From Salimicrobium album (GTDB lineage Bacteria > Bacillota > Bacilli > Bacillales > Halobacillaceae), in assembly GCF_900107115.1 (NCBI RefSeq), contig NZ_FNOS01000002.1, forward strand, positions 422,778 to 486,777: 64,000 nt of DNA. Reading direction: 5' to 3'. Below, one piece after another: positions 1 through 8,109 of the stretch. A program made the translations under genes and the position numbers. Each line of letters opens with the position of its first letter. Positions within the stretch are counted from its first letter, which is position 1. Under the pieces are notes generated by a model. That model saw nothing but the letters and a program-made list of their open reading frames with translations, searched no databases and was not told the origin of the DNA.

Positions 1-135
1 CACTCCTATTGAAGAGTAAAAGCGGCTAATGATTCAGTTTCTCCTGTACCGGGTCCGTTCGTCGGTTATCTGCTACATACATGTACTCCGGCAAAAAAGC
101 GGCAAGTGGATTCAATTTTTCTTTTTTCTGTTTTC

Positions 136-144
136 TGATATGAT
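136..144 (+). promoter_or_regulatory. Possible extended -10 promoter for the metallophosphoesterase gene
   Basis: A TGA-TATGAT extended -10 element lies about 50 bp before the first gene. No convincing -35 hexamer is present at 17 bp, so this is a weak call. Bases 1-135 hold no coding region I can support. Confidence 0.35.
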
Positions 145-193
145 GAACTAGTATTCAAGATGAGAAGAGTCATTGGAAGTAGAGGTGAGTTAA

Positions 194-916
194 TTGAACA
201 AAATCTGGACCGTCTTCCTGTTGGTAATAGCAATTATCCGGTACATGGGTAGAAAAGCAGTGAGACCGGTAAGGAAAGTGCACATGTTGACTGTCAGCGA
301 TATGGAAGGAATGCTGCGGCTGTTGTTTATTTCGGATGTACACAACAATCGCATTGCCGAGCGTATAGCTGAGGAAAACGTCGATTTAATTGTGATTGGC
401 GGTGATTTTGTTGACAGACGCGTCTCTGACAAATCTATGGAATATAATCTCAACTTACTGACGAAAATCGGAAAACCAATCTATTTTATTCCTGGCAATA
501 ACGATAGAGAAAAAGAAACTACTTTCGAACTGCTTCAGAAGTTTAACGTGCGGGTGCTCTCCAACGAAACGCTCGAAGAAAACGACTACAGCATTACAGG
601 TATCGATCCTTATTCCGTGGAGGAGGTTGAAAAACCTGTGAAATCAGACGTCCGTCCTTCTATACTTGTCATGCATGACCCTTTTCAAATGCAGCAGATA
701 GCTTCCTTCGCCGAAGATTTCGATTTAATACTTTCGGGTCATACCCATGGCGGACAGATCAGATTCATGGGGTACGGCCCCTATGAACGGGGTGGCTGGA
801 AGCTTTTTGAGAATACCAGGGTCTTTGTAAGCGAAGGATACGGAACTTCTTTATTACCTCTGCGGCTGGAAACCAATTCCGAATACCACTTATTTGAACT
901 GCAGAAACTGGATTAG
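194..916 (+). CDS. ypbG: Membrane-anchored metallophosphoesterase, YpbG-like
   Basis: This 240-residue protein carries the calcineurin-like phosphoesterase motifs in order: SDVHNN (about residues 47-52), GGDFVDRR (about 70), GNND (about 102) and GHTHGG near residue 197. These His, Asp and Asn residues bind two metal ions and hydrolyse phosphoesters; the natural substrate is unknown. A hydrophobic stretch at residues 5-15 looks like a membrane anchor, which would place the enzyme at the inner membrane. The start is TTG with AGAGGTGA just upstream. The mecB-like gene follows after 42 bp, as in B. subtilis, where ypbG precedes ypbH. Confidence 0.82.
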   Translation: MNKIWTVFLLVIAIIRYMGRKAVRPVRKVHMLTVSDMEGMLRLLFISDVHNNRIAERIAEENVDLIVIGGDFVDRRVSDKSMEYNLNLLTKIGKPIYFIPGNNDREKETTFELLQKFNVRVLSNETLEENDYSITGIDPYSVEEVEKPVKSDVRPSILVMHDPFQMQQIASFAEDFDLILSGHTHGGQIRFMGYGPYERGGWKLFENTRVFVSEGYGTSLLPLRLETNSEYHLFELQKLD

Positions 917-958
917 ATGGTGGTACGATTTATTATATAAAGGGGGAGGGGGAAAATT

Positions 959-1531
959 ATGCGGATTGAGCGTTTATCAACTCATAAATTCAAAATGTTC
1001 CTGACGACAGATGATCTTACGGAAAGAGGTCTTGAGACGAAAGAAATCTGGAAAGACCTTCCGAAGGTCCATCAGATTTTCAGCGATATGATACTCGATG
1101 CCCAGGAAGAACTGGAAGAGGAATTGATCGGAGTGTTGACGGTTCAGATATATATGCTCCAGGCTCAGGGCTTACTGGTAATCGTTACAAAATCGGAAGA
1201 TGCTGCAGGAGACGATGATTTTCTTGAAATGAAGGTCACACTGGATGAGTATAAGGAACTTTTATATCACTTTGAAGATGTGGAAGATGTTATACAGGCT
1301 ACTGAACCGTTGCGGCGTATGGGATTAACGGGAGGCACCCTGTTTAAGGAAAGGGATGGCTATTATCTGCTGATGGAAGAACATGAAGTGGAGAACGTGA
1401 ACAAGGAAGATCTCGTAGCGGTACTCTCTGAATTCGGCAGCGCCACTGCAATGACGTCTGTCTGGCTGGAAGAATACGGATCGAAGATTACGGACGGTAC
1501 CGCTGTGGATAAATTTTCTGCATTCTTCTGA
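959..1531 (+). CDS. mecB: MecA-family adaptor protein (MecB/YpbH)
   Basis: The 190-residue protein begins MRIERLSTHKFKMFLT, the conserved N-terminal signature of MecA/YpbH adaptors, and ends in the C-terminal domain that in this family contacts ClpC. Such adaptors deliver substrates to the ClpCP protease. Position between ypbG and glutamate dehydrogenase is that of ypbH (mecB) in B. subtilis, which favours MecB over MecA. A strong purine-rich site (AAAGGGGGAGGGGG) precedes the ATG. The middle of the protein is acidic (residues about 40-80). A terminator hairpin overlaps the stop codon. Confidence 0.85.
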   Translation: MRIERLSTHKFKMFLTTDDLTERGLETKEIWKDLPKVHQIFSDMILDAQEELEEELIGVLTVQIYMLQAQGLLVIVTKSEDAAGDDDFLEMKVTLDEYKELLYHFEDVEDVIQATEPLRRMGLTGGTLFKERDGYYLLMEEHEVENVNKEDLVAVLSEFGSATAMTSVWLEEYGSKITDGTAVDKFSAFF

Positions 1532-1546
1532 GTGCAGAATTTTTTC
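1516..1546 (+). terminator. Rho-independent terminator of mecB
   Basis: A 10-bp stem (1516-1525 with 1530-1539, one G-U pair) and a 4-nt loop are followed by six T. The stem includes the mecB stop codon. Confidence 0.75.
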
Positions 1547-1605
1547 TAAATTATGAAAACGCTTACCCTGGATGGGAGTTCTTTCGACGGGGAAGAAAAG
1601 GTTCC

Positions 1606-1634
1606 TTTTCAATCCCGGGGAATGAGTGTATACT
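1606..1634 (+). promoter_or_regulatory. SigA-type promoter of glutamate dehydrogenase
   Basis: TTTTCA (1606-1611), a 17-bp spacer and TATACT (1629-1634) lie about 40 bp before the coding start, downstream of the mecB terminator. Confidence 0.6.
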
Positions 1635-1676
1635 ATTCACTGATGACGTGATGATTTTCATATAGGGGGTTTAGTG

Positions 1677-2939
1677 ATGGCAGCCGATAAACCGGAAGAT
1701 AAAAATATGAATGTGTTGACTTCCACGAGAACTATAATTCAGAATGCCCTTGATAAACTCGGGTATCCGGAAGAAGTGTATGAATTACTGAAAGAACCTG
1801 TTCGCATGATGACAGTCCGCATACCTGTCCGGATGGATGACGGTTCAATTAAGATATTCACAGGGTACCGATCGCAACACAACGATGCCATCGGTCCTAC
1901 GAAGGGCGGAGTGCGCTTTCATCCGGATGTCAATGAAACGGAGGTCAAAGCCCTCTCTATCTGGATGAGTCTTAAAGCAGGTATCGTTGATCTTCCTTAT
2001 GGGGGAGGTAAAGGCGGTATTATTTGTGATCCGAGAGAAATGTCCTTCCGCGAACTTGAAGGGGTAAGTCGTGGATATGTCCGTGCCATAAGTCAAATCG
2101 TAGGTCCGACGAAAGATATACCGGCTCCTGACGTATTCACAAACTCCCAGATTATGGCCTGGATGATGGATGAGTACAGCCGGATTGATGAATTCAACAA
2201 TCCCGGTTTCATTACGGGCAAGCCGATAGTACTGGGCGGTTCACACGGCAGGGAGACAGCTACGGCCAAAGGTGTAACGATATGCATCGACGAAGCTGCG
2301 AAGAAAAAAGGGATAGATATCGAAGGAGCACGCGTTGTGGTTCAGGGTTTCGGGAACGCCGGCAGTTTTCTGGCCAAATTCATGTATGATAAAGGCGCAA
2401 AAATTGTAGGTATTTCTGATGCTCTCGGTGGTCTTTATGATCCGGAAGGACTTGATATCGATTATCTTCTTGACCGCAGGGACAGTTTCGGTACAGTAAC
2501 GAACCTGTTTGACGATACTATCACTAATAAAGAACTACTTGAGCTCGAATGTGATGTGCTGGTACCTGCAGCTGTGCAAAACCAGATCACCGAAGAAAAT
2601 GCCCACAACATTAAAGCAAGCATAGTGGTAGAAGCAGCTAACGGGCCGACTACTCTCGGAGGTACGAAAATCCTCTCGGACAGAGGGATTCTGCTGGTCC
2701 CTGACGTGCTGGCTTCAGCAGGTGGTGTGACTGTATCGTATTTTGAATGGGTACAGAACAATCAGGGATATTACTGGACAGAAGAGGAAGTGGAAGAGAA
2801 ATTACACAAAGTCATAATTAAAGGTTTTGACAACATCTACAATACGGCAGAAACCAGAAGAGTGGACATGCGCCTTGCTGCCTACATGGTCGGGGTACGC
2901 AAGATGGCAGAAGCCGCCCGGTTCCGTGGATGGGTTTAA
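1677..2939 (+). CDS. gudB: NAD-type glutamate dehydrogenase (GudB/RocG)
   Basis: A 420-residue Glu/Leu/Phe/Val dehydrogenase. It catalyses reversible oxidative deamination of glutamate to 2-oxoglutarate and ammonia. The substrate-binding core KGGVRFHPDV followed by SLKAGIVDLPYGGGKGG contains the catalytic lysines, and the Rossmann motif GFGNAG is near residue 226. Length matches the catabolic Bacillus enzymes. The ATG at 1677 is preferred over an in-frame GTG at 1674 because it sits 7 nt from GGGGG. The place next to mecB and ypdA corresponds to gudB, but RocG cannot be excluded from sequence alone. Confidence 0.9.
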   Translation: MAADKPEDKNMNVLTSTRTIIQNALDKLGYPEEVYELLKEPVRMMTVRIPVRMDDGSIKIFTGYRSQHNDAIGPTKGGVRFHPDVNETEVKALSIWMSLKAGIVDLPYGGGKGGIICDPREMSFRELEGVSRGYVRAISQIVGPTKDIPAPDVFTNSQIMAWMMDEYSRIDEFNNPGFITGKPIVLGGSHGRETATAKGVTICIDEAAKKKGIDIEGARVVVQGFGNAGSFLAKFMYDKGAKIVGISDALGGLYDPEGLDIDYLLDRRDSFGTVTNLFDDTITNKELLELECDVLVPAAVQNQITEENAHNIKASIVVEAANGPTTLGGTKILSDRGILLVPDVLASAGGVTVSYFEWVQNNQGYYWTEEEVEEKLHKVIIKGFDNIYNTAETRRVDMRLAAYMVGVRKMAEAARFRGWV

Positions 2940-2955
2940 GTTGATATTGGAACGG

Positions 2956-2990
2956 AAATCTCCTATCATTATTTTGATAGGAGATTTTTT
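2956..2990 (+). terminator. Rho-independent terminator of glutamate dehydrogenase
   Basis: A perfect 13-bp stem (2956-2968 with 2975-2987) and a 6-nt loop run into a T tract. Confidence 0.9.
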
Positions 2991-3079
2991 AGGTGATTTT
3001 ATAATCCGGAGCTTGTTCATTTATGCAGACAGGTACCGGGTGCAACCAGCTAAGTTATAACAGACAGGGAGTGACGATT

Positions 3080-4072
3080 TTGCAACGGGAACGAGTGATA
3101 ATTATCGGAGGAGGCCCTTGCGGCATGAGCACTGCAATAGAGATGCAGAAAAAAGGGATCGAACCTCTCATTTTAGAAAAAGGGAACATAGTGCATTCCA
3201 TTTACCATTACCCGACTCACCAGACGTTTTTCAGTTCGAGTGAAAAACTGGAGATCGGGGATGTACCCTTCATATCCGAAAGACAGAAACCTGTCAGAAA
3301 CGAAGCGCTGACTTATTATCGGGGCGTGTCGAAGAGAAAAAACCTCAGAATAAACACGTTTGAGAAAGTGGTACACGTAGAGAAAACGGAAGATGGTTTC
3401 GTTCTGGAGACTCACAGAGAGATGACGGATCAAAAGAAAAAATATCAGGCTGATTACCTTGTGGTGGCTACCGGGTATTATGACCAGCCTAATTATATGA
3501 AAGTGCCGGGTGAGGATAAAGATAAAGTCAGTCATTATTTTAAAGAAGCCCACCCATTTTTCGATAAAGAAGTGGCTGTTATCGGGGGAAAGAACTCGGC
3601 AGCGGATGCAGCTTTGGAACTTGTCAAGGCAGGAGCCAGAGTAACAGTGCTTTATCGGGGAGGTGACTATTCCCCAAGTATTAAACCATGGATCCTTCCG
3701 CAATTCTCTGCCCTTGTGGATAAGGGGGTTGTGAATATGGAATTTGGTGCAGAGATTGTAGAAATAACAGATGACGAAATCGTTTATGAGGTGAACGGGG
3801 AAAGGAAGTCCAGGGCCAACGACTTTACTTTCGCCATGACCGGTTATAAGCCTGATCACCCGTTTATCAAAAGTATAGGTGTTGAAATCAATGAAGAGAC
3901 GGGGCGGCCGGTATTTAACGAAGAGACTATGGAAACGAACGTATCCGGCGTGTACGTAGCCGGGGTCATCGCTGCAGGTTATAACAATAACGAGATCTTT
4001 ATCGAGAATGGAAGATGGCACGGAGGAAAGATCGCTGCAGATATATGTACGGAAAAAGAACCTCTCACCTGA
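3080..4072 (+). CDS. ypdA: NADPH-dependent bacillithiol-disulfide reductase YpdA/Bdr
   Basis: A 330-residue FAD flavoprotein of the YpdA family. The FAD-binding motif GGGPCGMS is near the N terminus, an NADPH motif GGKNSAADA lies near residue 171, and the C-terminal segment GVYVAGVIAAGYNNNEIF closes the FAD site. The single cysteine in GGGPCG is the conserved Cys of this family, which reduces bacillithiol disulfide. The TTG at 3080 is chosen because GGGAGTG precedes it at good spacing; an ATG at 3023 lacks a ribosome site and adds residues unlike the family. BshA, the first bacillithiol enzyme, is encoded at 32.8 kb. Confidence 0.88.
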   Translation: MQRERVIIIGGGPCGMSTAIEMQKKGIEPLILEKGNIVHSIYHYPTHQTFFSSSEKLEIGDVPFISERQKPVRNEALTYYRGVSKRKNLRINTFEKVVHVEKTEDGFVLETHREMTDQKKKYQADYLVVATGYYDQPNYMKVPGEDKDKVSHYFKEAHPFFDKEVAVIGGKNSAADAALELVKAGARVTVLYRGGDYSPSIKPWILPQFSALVDKGVVNMEFGAEIVEITDDEIVYEVNGERKSRANDFTFAMTGYKPDHPFIKSIGVEINEETGRPVFNEETMETNVSGVYVAGVIAAGYNNNEIFIENGRWHGGKIAADICTEKEPLT

Positions 4073-4146
4073 TCCGTAAAGAAACCGGAACAGGTCGGAT
4101 AACAGCACGATGCGGAGACTTCTGTTTTTATCCCGCCATAAACAGC

Positions 4147-4190
4147 ACCCCTCGGAAAGCGGAGATCCCGGTTACCGAGGGGGTTTTTTA
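4147..4190 (+). terminator. Terminator downstream of ypdA
   Basis: An 8-bp GC-rich stem (4148-4155 with 4175-4182) encloses a 19-nt loop and is followed by TTTTTT. It lies between the convergent ypdA and ansA genes. Confidence 0.7.
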
Positions 4191-4232
4191 GTGTTTCTCC
4201 AAGGTTTTCTTCAAAGAGTATCATGCCGGGAT

Positions 4233-5201
4233 TTACTGGAACATGGAAATGATTTCTGCCCGGTTATTCGTCATTTCAAGGGCCAGCATTAATTTTATTC
4301 TTGCTTTAGGTCCATTCAATCCATTTGCGAAAATCAAACCGATATCTTCAAGGTGTTTCCCGCCGCCTTCGTAAGCGTAAGTGGGCTGAACGAATCCCTG
4401 GTAACAACGGGAGACAACCAGTACGGGCACCCCTGCTTCCACTGCTGCCGTCAGTGAACCGATCATGGAAGGAGGGACATTCCCCTGCCCTAAAGCTTCA
4501 ATTACGAGACCGTCCACGTTAGAGTCCAGCAGGGAATCGATAATGGAGCCGTCCATCCCGGCGTATACTTTCAGCAGAACGACGTCTTTAGACAGCTGTT
4601 GTACAGGATAAGCTTCTCTGTAAGTGATTTTATGGTGAAAGAAAACTTCCTGTTTAGTTGTAATACCTATCGGGCCGTACTGGGGACTCTGAAACGTAGC
4701 AACGTTACTTGTGGAAGTTTTGGTTACACTTTTAGCAGTATGTATCTCGTCGTTCATAACGACGAGCGTTCCTTTTTCGTATGCCTCATCGCTGCTTGCT
4801 ACCCGGACGGCAGTGATCAGGTTGTACAGTCCGTCCGCACCTATCTCATTGGCGCTTCGCATAGCTCCCGTAACAATGACGGGCTTTCTCGTCTGCAGAA
4901 ACAAGTCAAGGAAATATGCAGTTTCTTCAAGCGTATCCGTCCCGTGGGTAACGACTATTCCATCGAACTTTTTCTCGATGAACCGTTCATGAATCAGCTG
5001 TCCAAGCTGAAGCATGTGGCGGGGCCTCATGTGAGGGGAAGGAACGTGAAACGCAGCTTCATCGGTGATGTTGGCGATGTGTTTCAAGTGTTTCGTCGCT
5101 TCGGATAACGGGTGTTCCGAAGTAGTATTCACTTCACCGGTACTGGTGTTTTCCTCCATCGAAATGGTACCGCCTGTATGGATAATCAGTATGTTTTTCA
5201 T
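4233..5201 (-). CDS. ansA: Type I L-asparaginase
   Basis: A 322-residue cytoplasmic asparaginase that converts asparagine to aspartate and ammonia. The N-terminal HTGGTIS motif supplies the nucleophilic threonine, and THGTDTLEET supplies the second catalytic Thr-Asp pair. There is no signal peptide, as expected of type I enzymes. The ATG at 5201 is chosen over one seven codons upstream because GGAGGT precedes it by six bases. The gene is divergent from prsW and convergent with ypdA. In B. subtilis the ypeB/sleB germination genes are also found in this neighbourhood, but neither is here. Confidence 0.92.
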   Translation of the reverse strand: MKNILIIHTGGTISMEENTSTGEVNTTSEHPLSEATKHLKHIANITDEAAFHVPSPHMRPRHMLQLGQLIHERFIEKKFDGIVVTHGTDTLEETAYFLDLFLQTRKPVIVTGAMRSANEIGADGLYNLITAVRVASSDEAYEKGTLVVMNDEIHTAKSVTKTSTSNVATFQSPQYGPIGITTKQEVFFHHKITYREAYPVQQLSKDVVLLKVYAGMDGSIIDSLLDSNVDGLVIEALGQGNVPPSMIGSLTAAVEAGVPVLVVSRCYQGFVQPTYAYEGGGKHLEDIGLIFANGLNGPKARIKLMLALEMTNNRAEIISMFQ

Positions 5202-5260
5202 CTGTGTACCTCCATCTCCCATAGTCTCTACCTTTTCCTGTTATCTCATGATAATATGAA

Positions 5261-5938
5261 ATGGAAGGAATGGAAAGCGGGGCATTGAATTTGGCATTAC
5301 TGATTACTGCAGTCGCGCCGATAATAGCGCTTATGACATATATATATTTAAATAAAAAAATGGAACTGGAGCCGCTCTCTCTTATTATCCGCGTGTTTAT
5401 CGTCGGGTGTCTGTTAGTTTTCCCTATCATGTTTATTCAGTACGGAATCGAACAGGAACAGCATTTGACGGGAACGGTATGGAAACCTTTCCTGTCGGCA
5501 GGATTTCTTGAAGAATTTTTTAAATGGTTCTTTTTTTTATTTATAGTTTTCAAACACGAAAATTTCGATCACCACTATGATGGAATCATTTACGGCGTAT
5601 CTTTGAGTCTCGGGTTCGCCACTGTGGAAAACATAATTTATATCTTTTCAAACGGTATAGAAATAGCATTTCTGCGTGCGGTCTTCCCGGTGTCCTCCCA
5701 CGCCCTGTTCGGTTTGATCATGGGCTATTACATGGGGAAAGCGAAATTCCGTACCGACAGAAAAAAATGGTGTATAGCTTTCGCTCTCGTTATCCCGGCT
5801 CTTCTCCACGGGTCCTACGGCTACATGGTGAGTTTACCCGCATGGCTGTACAGCCTTCTCCCCTTCATGGTGATCCTGTGGGTAGTGGGCTTTCAGCTGA
5901 TCAGGCTTGCAAATACTCATCATCTCCAGGGAAAGTAG
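5261..5938 (+). CDS. prsW: PrsW-type intramembrane protease
   Basis: This 225-residue multi-pass membrane protein matches B. subtilis PrsW, which performs site-1 cleavage of the anti-sigma factor RsiW. The family motifs EEFFKW (about residues 84-89), HYDGIIYGVSLSLGFATVEN (about 106-125) and SSHALFG (about 146-152) supply the glutamate and histidine residues thought to bind the catalytic metal. The start is uncertain: ATG at 5261, ATG at 5270 or TTG at 5285 are all possible, and comparison with the family favours one of the later two. No rsiW/sigW pair lies nearby. Confidence 0.85.
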   Translation: MEGMESGALNLALLITAVAPIIALMTYIYLNKKMELEPLSLIIRVFIVGCLLVFPIMFIQYGIEQEQHLTGTVWKPFLSAGFLEEFFKWFFFLFIVFKHENFDHHYDGIIYGVSLSLGFATVENIIYIFSNGIEIAFLRAVFPVSSHALFGLIMGYYMGKAKFRTDRKKWCIAFALVIPALLHGSYGYMVSLPAWLYSLLPFMVILWVVGFQLIRLANTHHLQGK

Positions 5939-5998
5939 CCTTTTTGTACTAGAAAAATAATTTTTTATCATTTTTAACTTCTATTCATGCTACTTATT

Positions 5999-6007
5999 TG
6001 CGATAAT
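5999..6007 (+). promoter_or_regulatory. Possible extended -10 promoter for ypfA
   Basis: TGC-GATAAT lies 35 bp before the PilZ gene; the -35 region is poor. No terminator is evident after prsW. Confidence 0.35.
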
Positions 6008-6041
6008 ATTAGTACTAAGGGCTCAGAAAGGGTGGAGATAA

Positions 6042-6683
6042 ATGATTGAAGTTGGCACAGAACTGGTTTTGACTGCAGAAGAAAATGAGGAGTTTTACTG
6101 TAAAGTGCAGGAAGTGGAGAAAGAAAAGCTCTATGTCGACTACCCTGTCCACAGCGAAACGAGAAAAATCTCTTTTTTTCTGGAGGGGACCGAATTTAAA
6201 GGCAGCTATGTAGGTAAGGACGCTGCAGTCTATCAGTTCGAGACACAGGTGGTTTCCAGAAAGAAGCTGACTATTCCTGTTCTGGAGATTACCTTCCCGG
6301 GACAGGAGTTCCTCAAAAGGATTCAGCGGCGAAGATACGTAAGGACGAAAACTTCCGTAGACGTTGCCATCAATACGAAAGACCGTAACTACCATACGGT
6401 AACCGCTGATCTTAGTGGAGGAGGTGCAGCTTTCGTACAGCCTGTCGACGCTCAATTCAACAAAGGGCAGCACATATATGTCACGATGGTTTTACCGATG
6501 AATTCGGGCGGGTACAATTATGTAGAGACGGAAGCTGTCATTATACGTCAGGCGGAACCGAGAGGGTCGACTCCGGGAATTATTTCAGTCAAGTTTGAAG
6601 GACTTGCCGAAAAAGACAGACAGACAATTATAAAATATGGGTTTGAACAGCAAAGATACATGAAAAACATGGAGTACAAGTGA
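6042..6683 (+). CDS. ypfA: PilZ-domain c-di-GMP binding protein (YpfA/MotI type)
   Basis: A 213-residue protein with an N-terminal YcgR-like flagellar-brake domain (about residues 1-90) and a C-terminal PilZ domain. The PilZ signature is complete: RRYVR (RxxxR) near residue 96 and DLSGGG (DxSxxG) near residue 125, the residues that grip cyclic di-GMP. In B. subtilis the homologue YpfA (MotI) binds the flagellar stator and slows swimming when c-di-GMP rises. GGTGGAG precedes the ATG. It lies directly before cmk, as in B. subtilis. No other motility gene is in the window. Confidence 0.85.
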   Translation: MIEVGTELVLTAEENEEFYCKVQEVEKEKLYVDYPVHSETRKISFFLEGTEFKGSYVGKDAAVYQFETQVVSRKKLTIPVLEITFPGQEFLKRIQRRRYVRTKTSVDVAINTKDRNYHTVTADLSGGGAAFVQPVDAQFNKGQHIYVTMVLPMNSGGYNYVETEAVIIRQAEPRGSTPGIISVKFEGLAEKDRQTIIKYGFEQQRYMKNMEYK

Positions 6684-6744
6684 ATAGATGATAGTTCTGT
6701 GTTATTCTGACACAGTACTATATAAGCGAACGGAGGAAGGATTT

Positions 6745-7425
6745 ATGTGTGACACAGTTTCAATAGCTATCGATGGCCCGGCAGCCGCCGGAAAAAGTAC
6801 AGTGGCCAGGAAAGTGGCTCACGCTCTTACCTACATATACGTCGATACCGGCGCCATGTACAGAGCGCTGACGCTTAAAACGATAAAGGAGGGGGCGGAC
6901 CTTTCTTCCGAGGAAGAAGTGCTGGAAGTGCTGATGAAATGCGACATTCAATTTGAGCAGACGGATGAAGGTCAGCTTGTATTTATAAACGGAGAAGAAA
7001 TTACGAAAGAAATACGTACGGATGAGGTTACAAGACACGTCTCGGCCGTTTCCAGTTATCCGGAAGTGAGGATCGAAATGGTCAACAGACAGCAGAAGAT
7101 GATTGCCGGCCAGAATGTAGTGATGGACGGAAGGGATATAGGGACGAAGGTTATCCCTGAGGCGGACCTGAAGATTTTTATGGTTGCCTCGGTGGAAGAA
7201 AGAGCAAGACGAAGGCATGAAGAAAACACCCGTTCCGGATACGAGAGCGATCTTGAGGTGCTGATGGAGGAGATCAAGCGGAGAGACGATATCGATTCCA
7301 CCAGGACTGCTTCTCCCCTCGTTAAAGCGAAAGACGCTGTGGAAGTGGATACTACATCATTATCCATTGATAATGTGGTCGAGCAAATATTGGACCTTGT
7401 CAACGAGAGGGTGAACTCCCGATGA
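6745..7425 (+). CDS. cmk: Cytidylate kinase
   Basis: A 226-residue CMP/dCMP kinase that phosphorylates (d)CMP for nucleic acid and phospholipid synthesis. The P-loop AIDGPAAAGKST is at residues 9-20 and the conserved YVDTGAMYRA follows, with MDGRDIGT near residue 125. The ATG at 6745 is used because GGAGGAAGG lies just upstream and the length matches the family; an earlier in-frame ATG at 6688 adds 19 residues not seen in the family. The stop overlaps the plsC start by four bases, so the two are translationally coupled. Confidence 0.95.
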   Translation: MCDTVSIAIDGPAAAGKSTVARKVAHALTYIYVDTGAMYRALTLKTIKEGADLSSEEEVLEVLMKCDIQFEQTDEGQLVFINGEEITKEIRTDEVTRHVSAVSSYPEVRIEMVNRQQKMIAGQNVVMDGRDIGTKVIPEADLKIFMVASVEERARRRHEENTRSGYESDLEVLMEEIKRRDDIDSTRTASPLVKAKDAVEVDTTSLSIDNVVEQILDLVNERVNSR

Positions 7426-8006
7426 AACTTTACAAACTGGCCAGAAGCCTGGTCTCCGTCATTCTTTACCCTTTATACAGGATTAAAGTCGTGGGAAAAG
7501 GGAACATTCCGAATGAGGGTCCTGTAATTATATGTTCCAATCACATTTCCAATTTCGATCCTCCGGTAGTGGGAATCACTTCTCCCCGTACTATCCATTT
7601 CATGGCCAAGGAGGAATTGTTCGAAAAGAAGGTGCTCGGTTCTCTATTGAATAATATTCACGCTTTCCCTATAAAAAGAGGAATGAGAGACAGAAACGCT
7701 CTGCGGAACGGTCTTAATATTTTAAGCCAGGGAGAGGTTCTCGGTCTGTTTCCGGAAGGATCAAGACAGCGGACAGGGGAAATCGGGGAGGGTCTGACCG
7801 GTCTCGGATTCTTTGCGCTGCGTTCGGAAGCGGTAGTGGTCCCCTGCGCCATCATAGGTCCTTACAAACCGGGAAGAAGACTGAAAGTAGCCTACGGGGA
7901 GCCGATTGATCTGACGTCTTTCCGGGAAAACAAGTCAAGTGCAAAAGAAGTGACGGATTATATCATGGAAAGAATCAGACAATTGTATAAATTTCATCAA
8001 CAATAA
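7422..8006 (+). CDS. plsC: 1-acyl-sn-glycerol-3-phosphate acyltransferase
   Basis: A 194-residue PlsC-type acyltransferase that makes phosphatidic acid by acylating lysophosphatidate at the membrane. The catalytic NHISNFD (HX4D) box is near residue 40 and the phosphate-binding FPEGSRQRTG near residue 110. A short hydrophobic N terminus probably contacts the membrane. It overlaps cmk by the ATGA junction. The cmk-plsC-S1 protein order is common in Bacillales, although in B. subtilis itself plsC is elsewhere. Confidence 0.92.
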   Translation: MKLYKLARSLVSVILYPLYRIKVVGKGNIPNEGPVIICSNHISNFDPPVVGITSPRTIHFMAKEELFEKKVLGSLLNNIHAFPIKRGMRDRNALRNGLNILSQGEVLGLFPEGSRQRTGEIGEGLTGLGFFALRSEAVVVPCAIIGPYKPGRRLKVAYGEPIDLTSFRENKSSAKEVTDYIMERIRQLYKFHQQ

Positions 8007-8029
8007 GCGTCTATCGCTTGACAAAAGCG
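8005..8029 (+). repeat. Alternating inverted pentamers before ypfD
   Basis: AAGCG (8005-8009), CGCTT (8015-8019) and AAGCG (8025-8029) are each separated by 5 nt, so the middle arm can pair with either neighbour. TTGACA at 8018-8023 overlaps the middle arm and may be a -35 element, but no matching -10 is present at normal spacing. Confidence 0.4.
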
Positions 8030-8109
8030 TGCAAATATTAGAAGTTAGACAAAAGGATATTTTTAATAATGACAAAGTTGTGTCGGAATTTGAAGGAGGT
8101 AGACTCAGT

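Noticed and set aside
3173-4108. 311-codon frame antisense to ypdA
   Set aside because: The sense strand has a complete flavoprotein with all motifs; the antisense product matches nothing recognisable and has no ribosome site.
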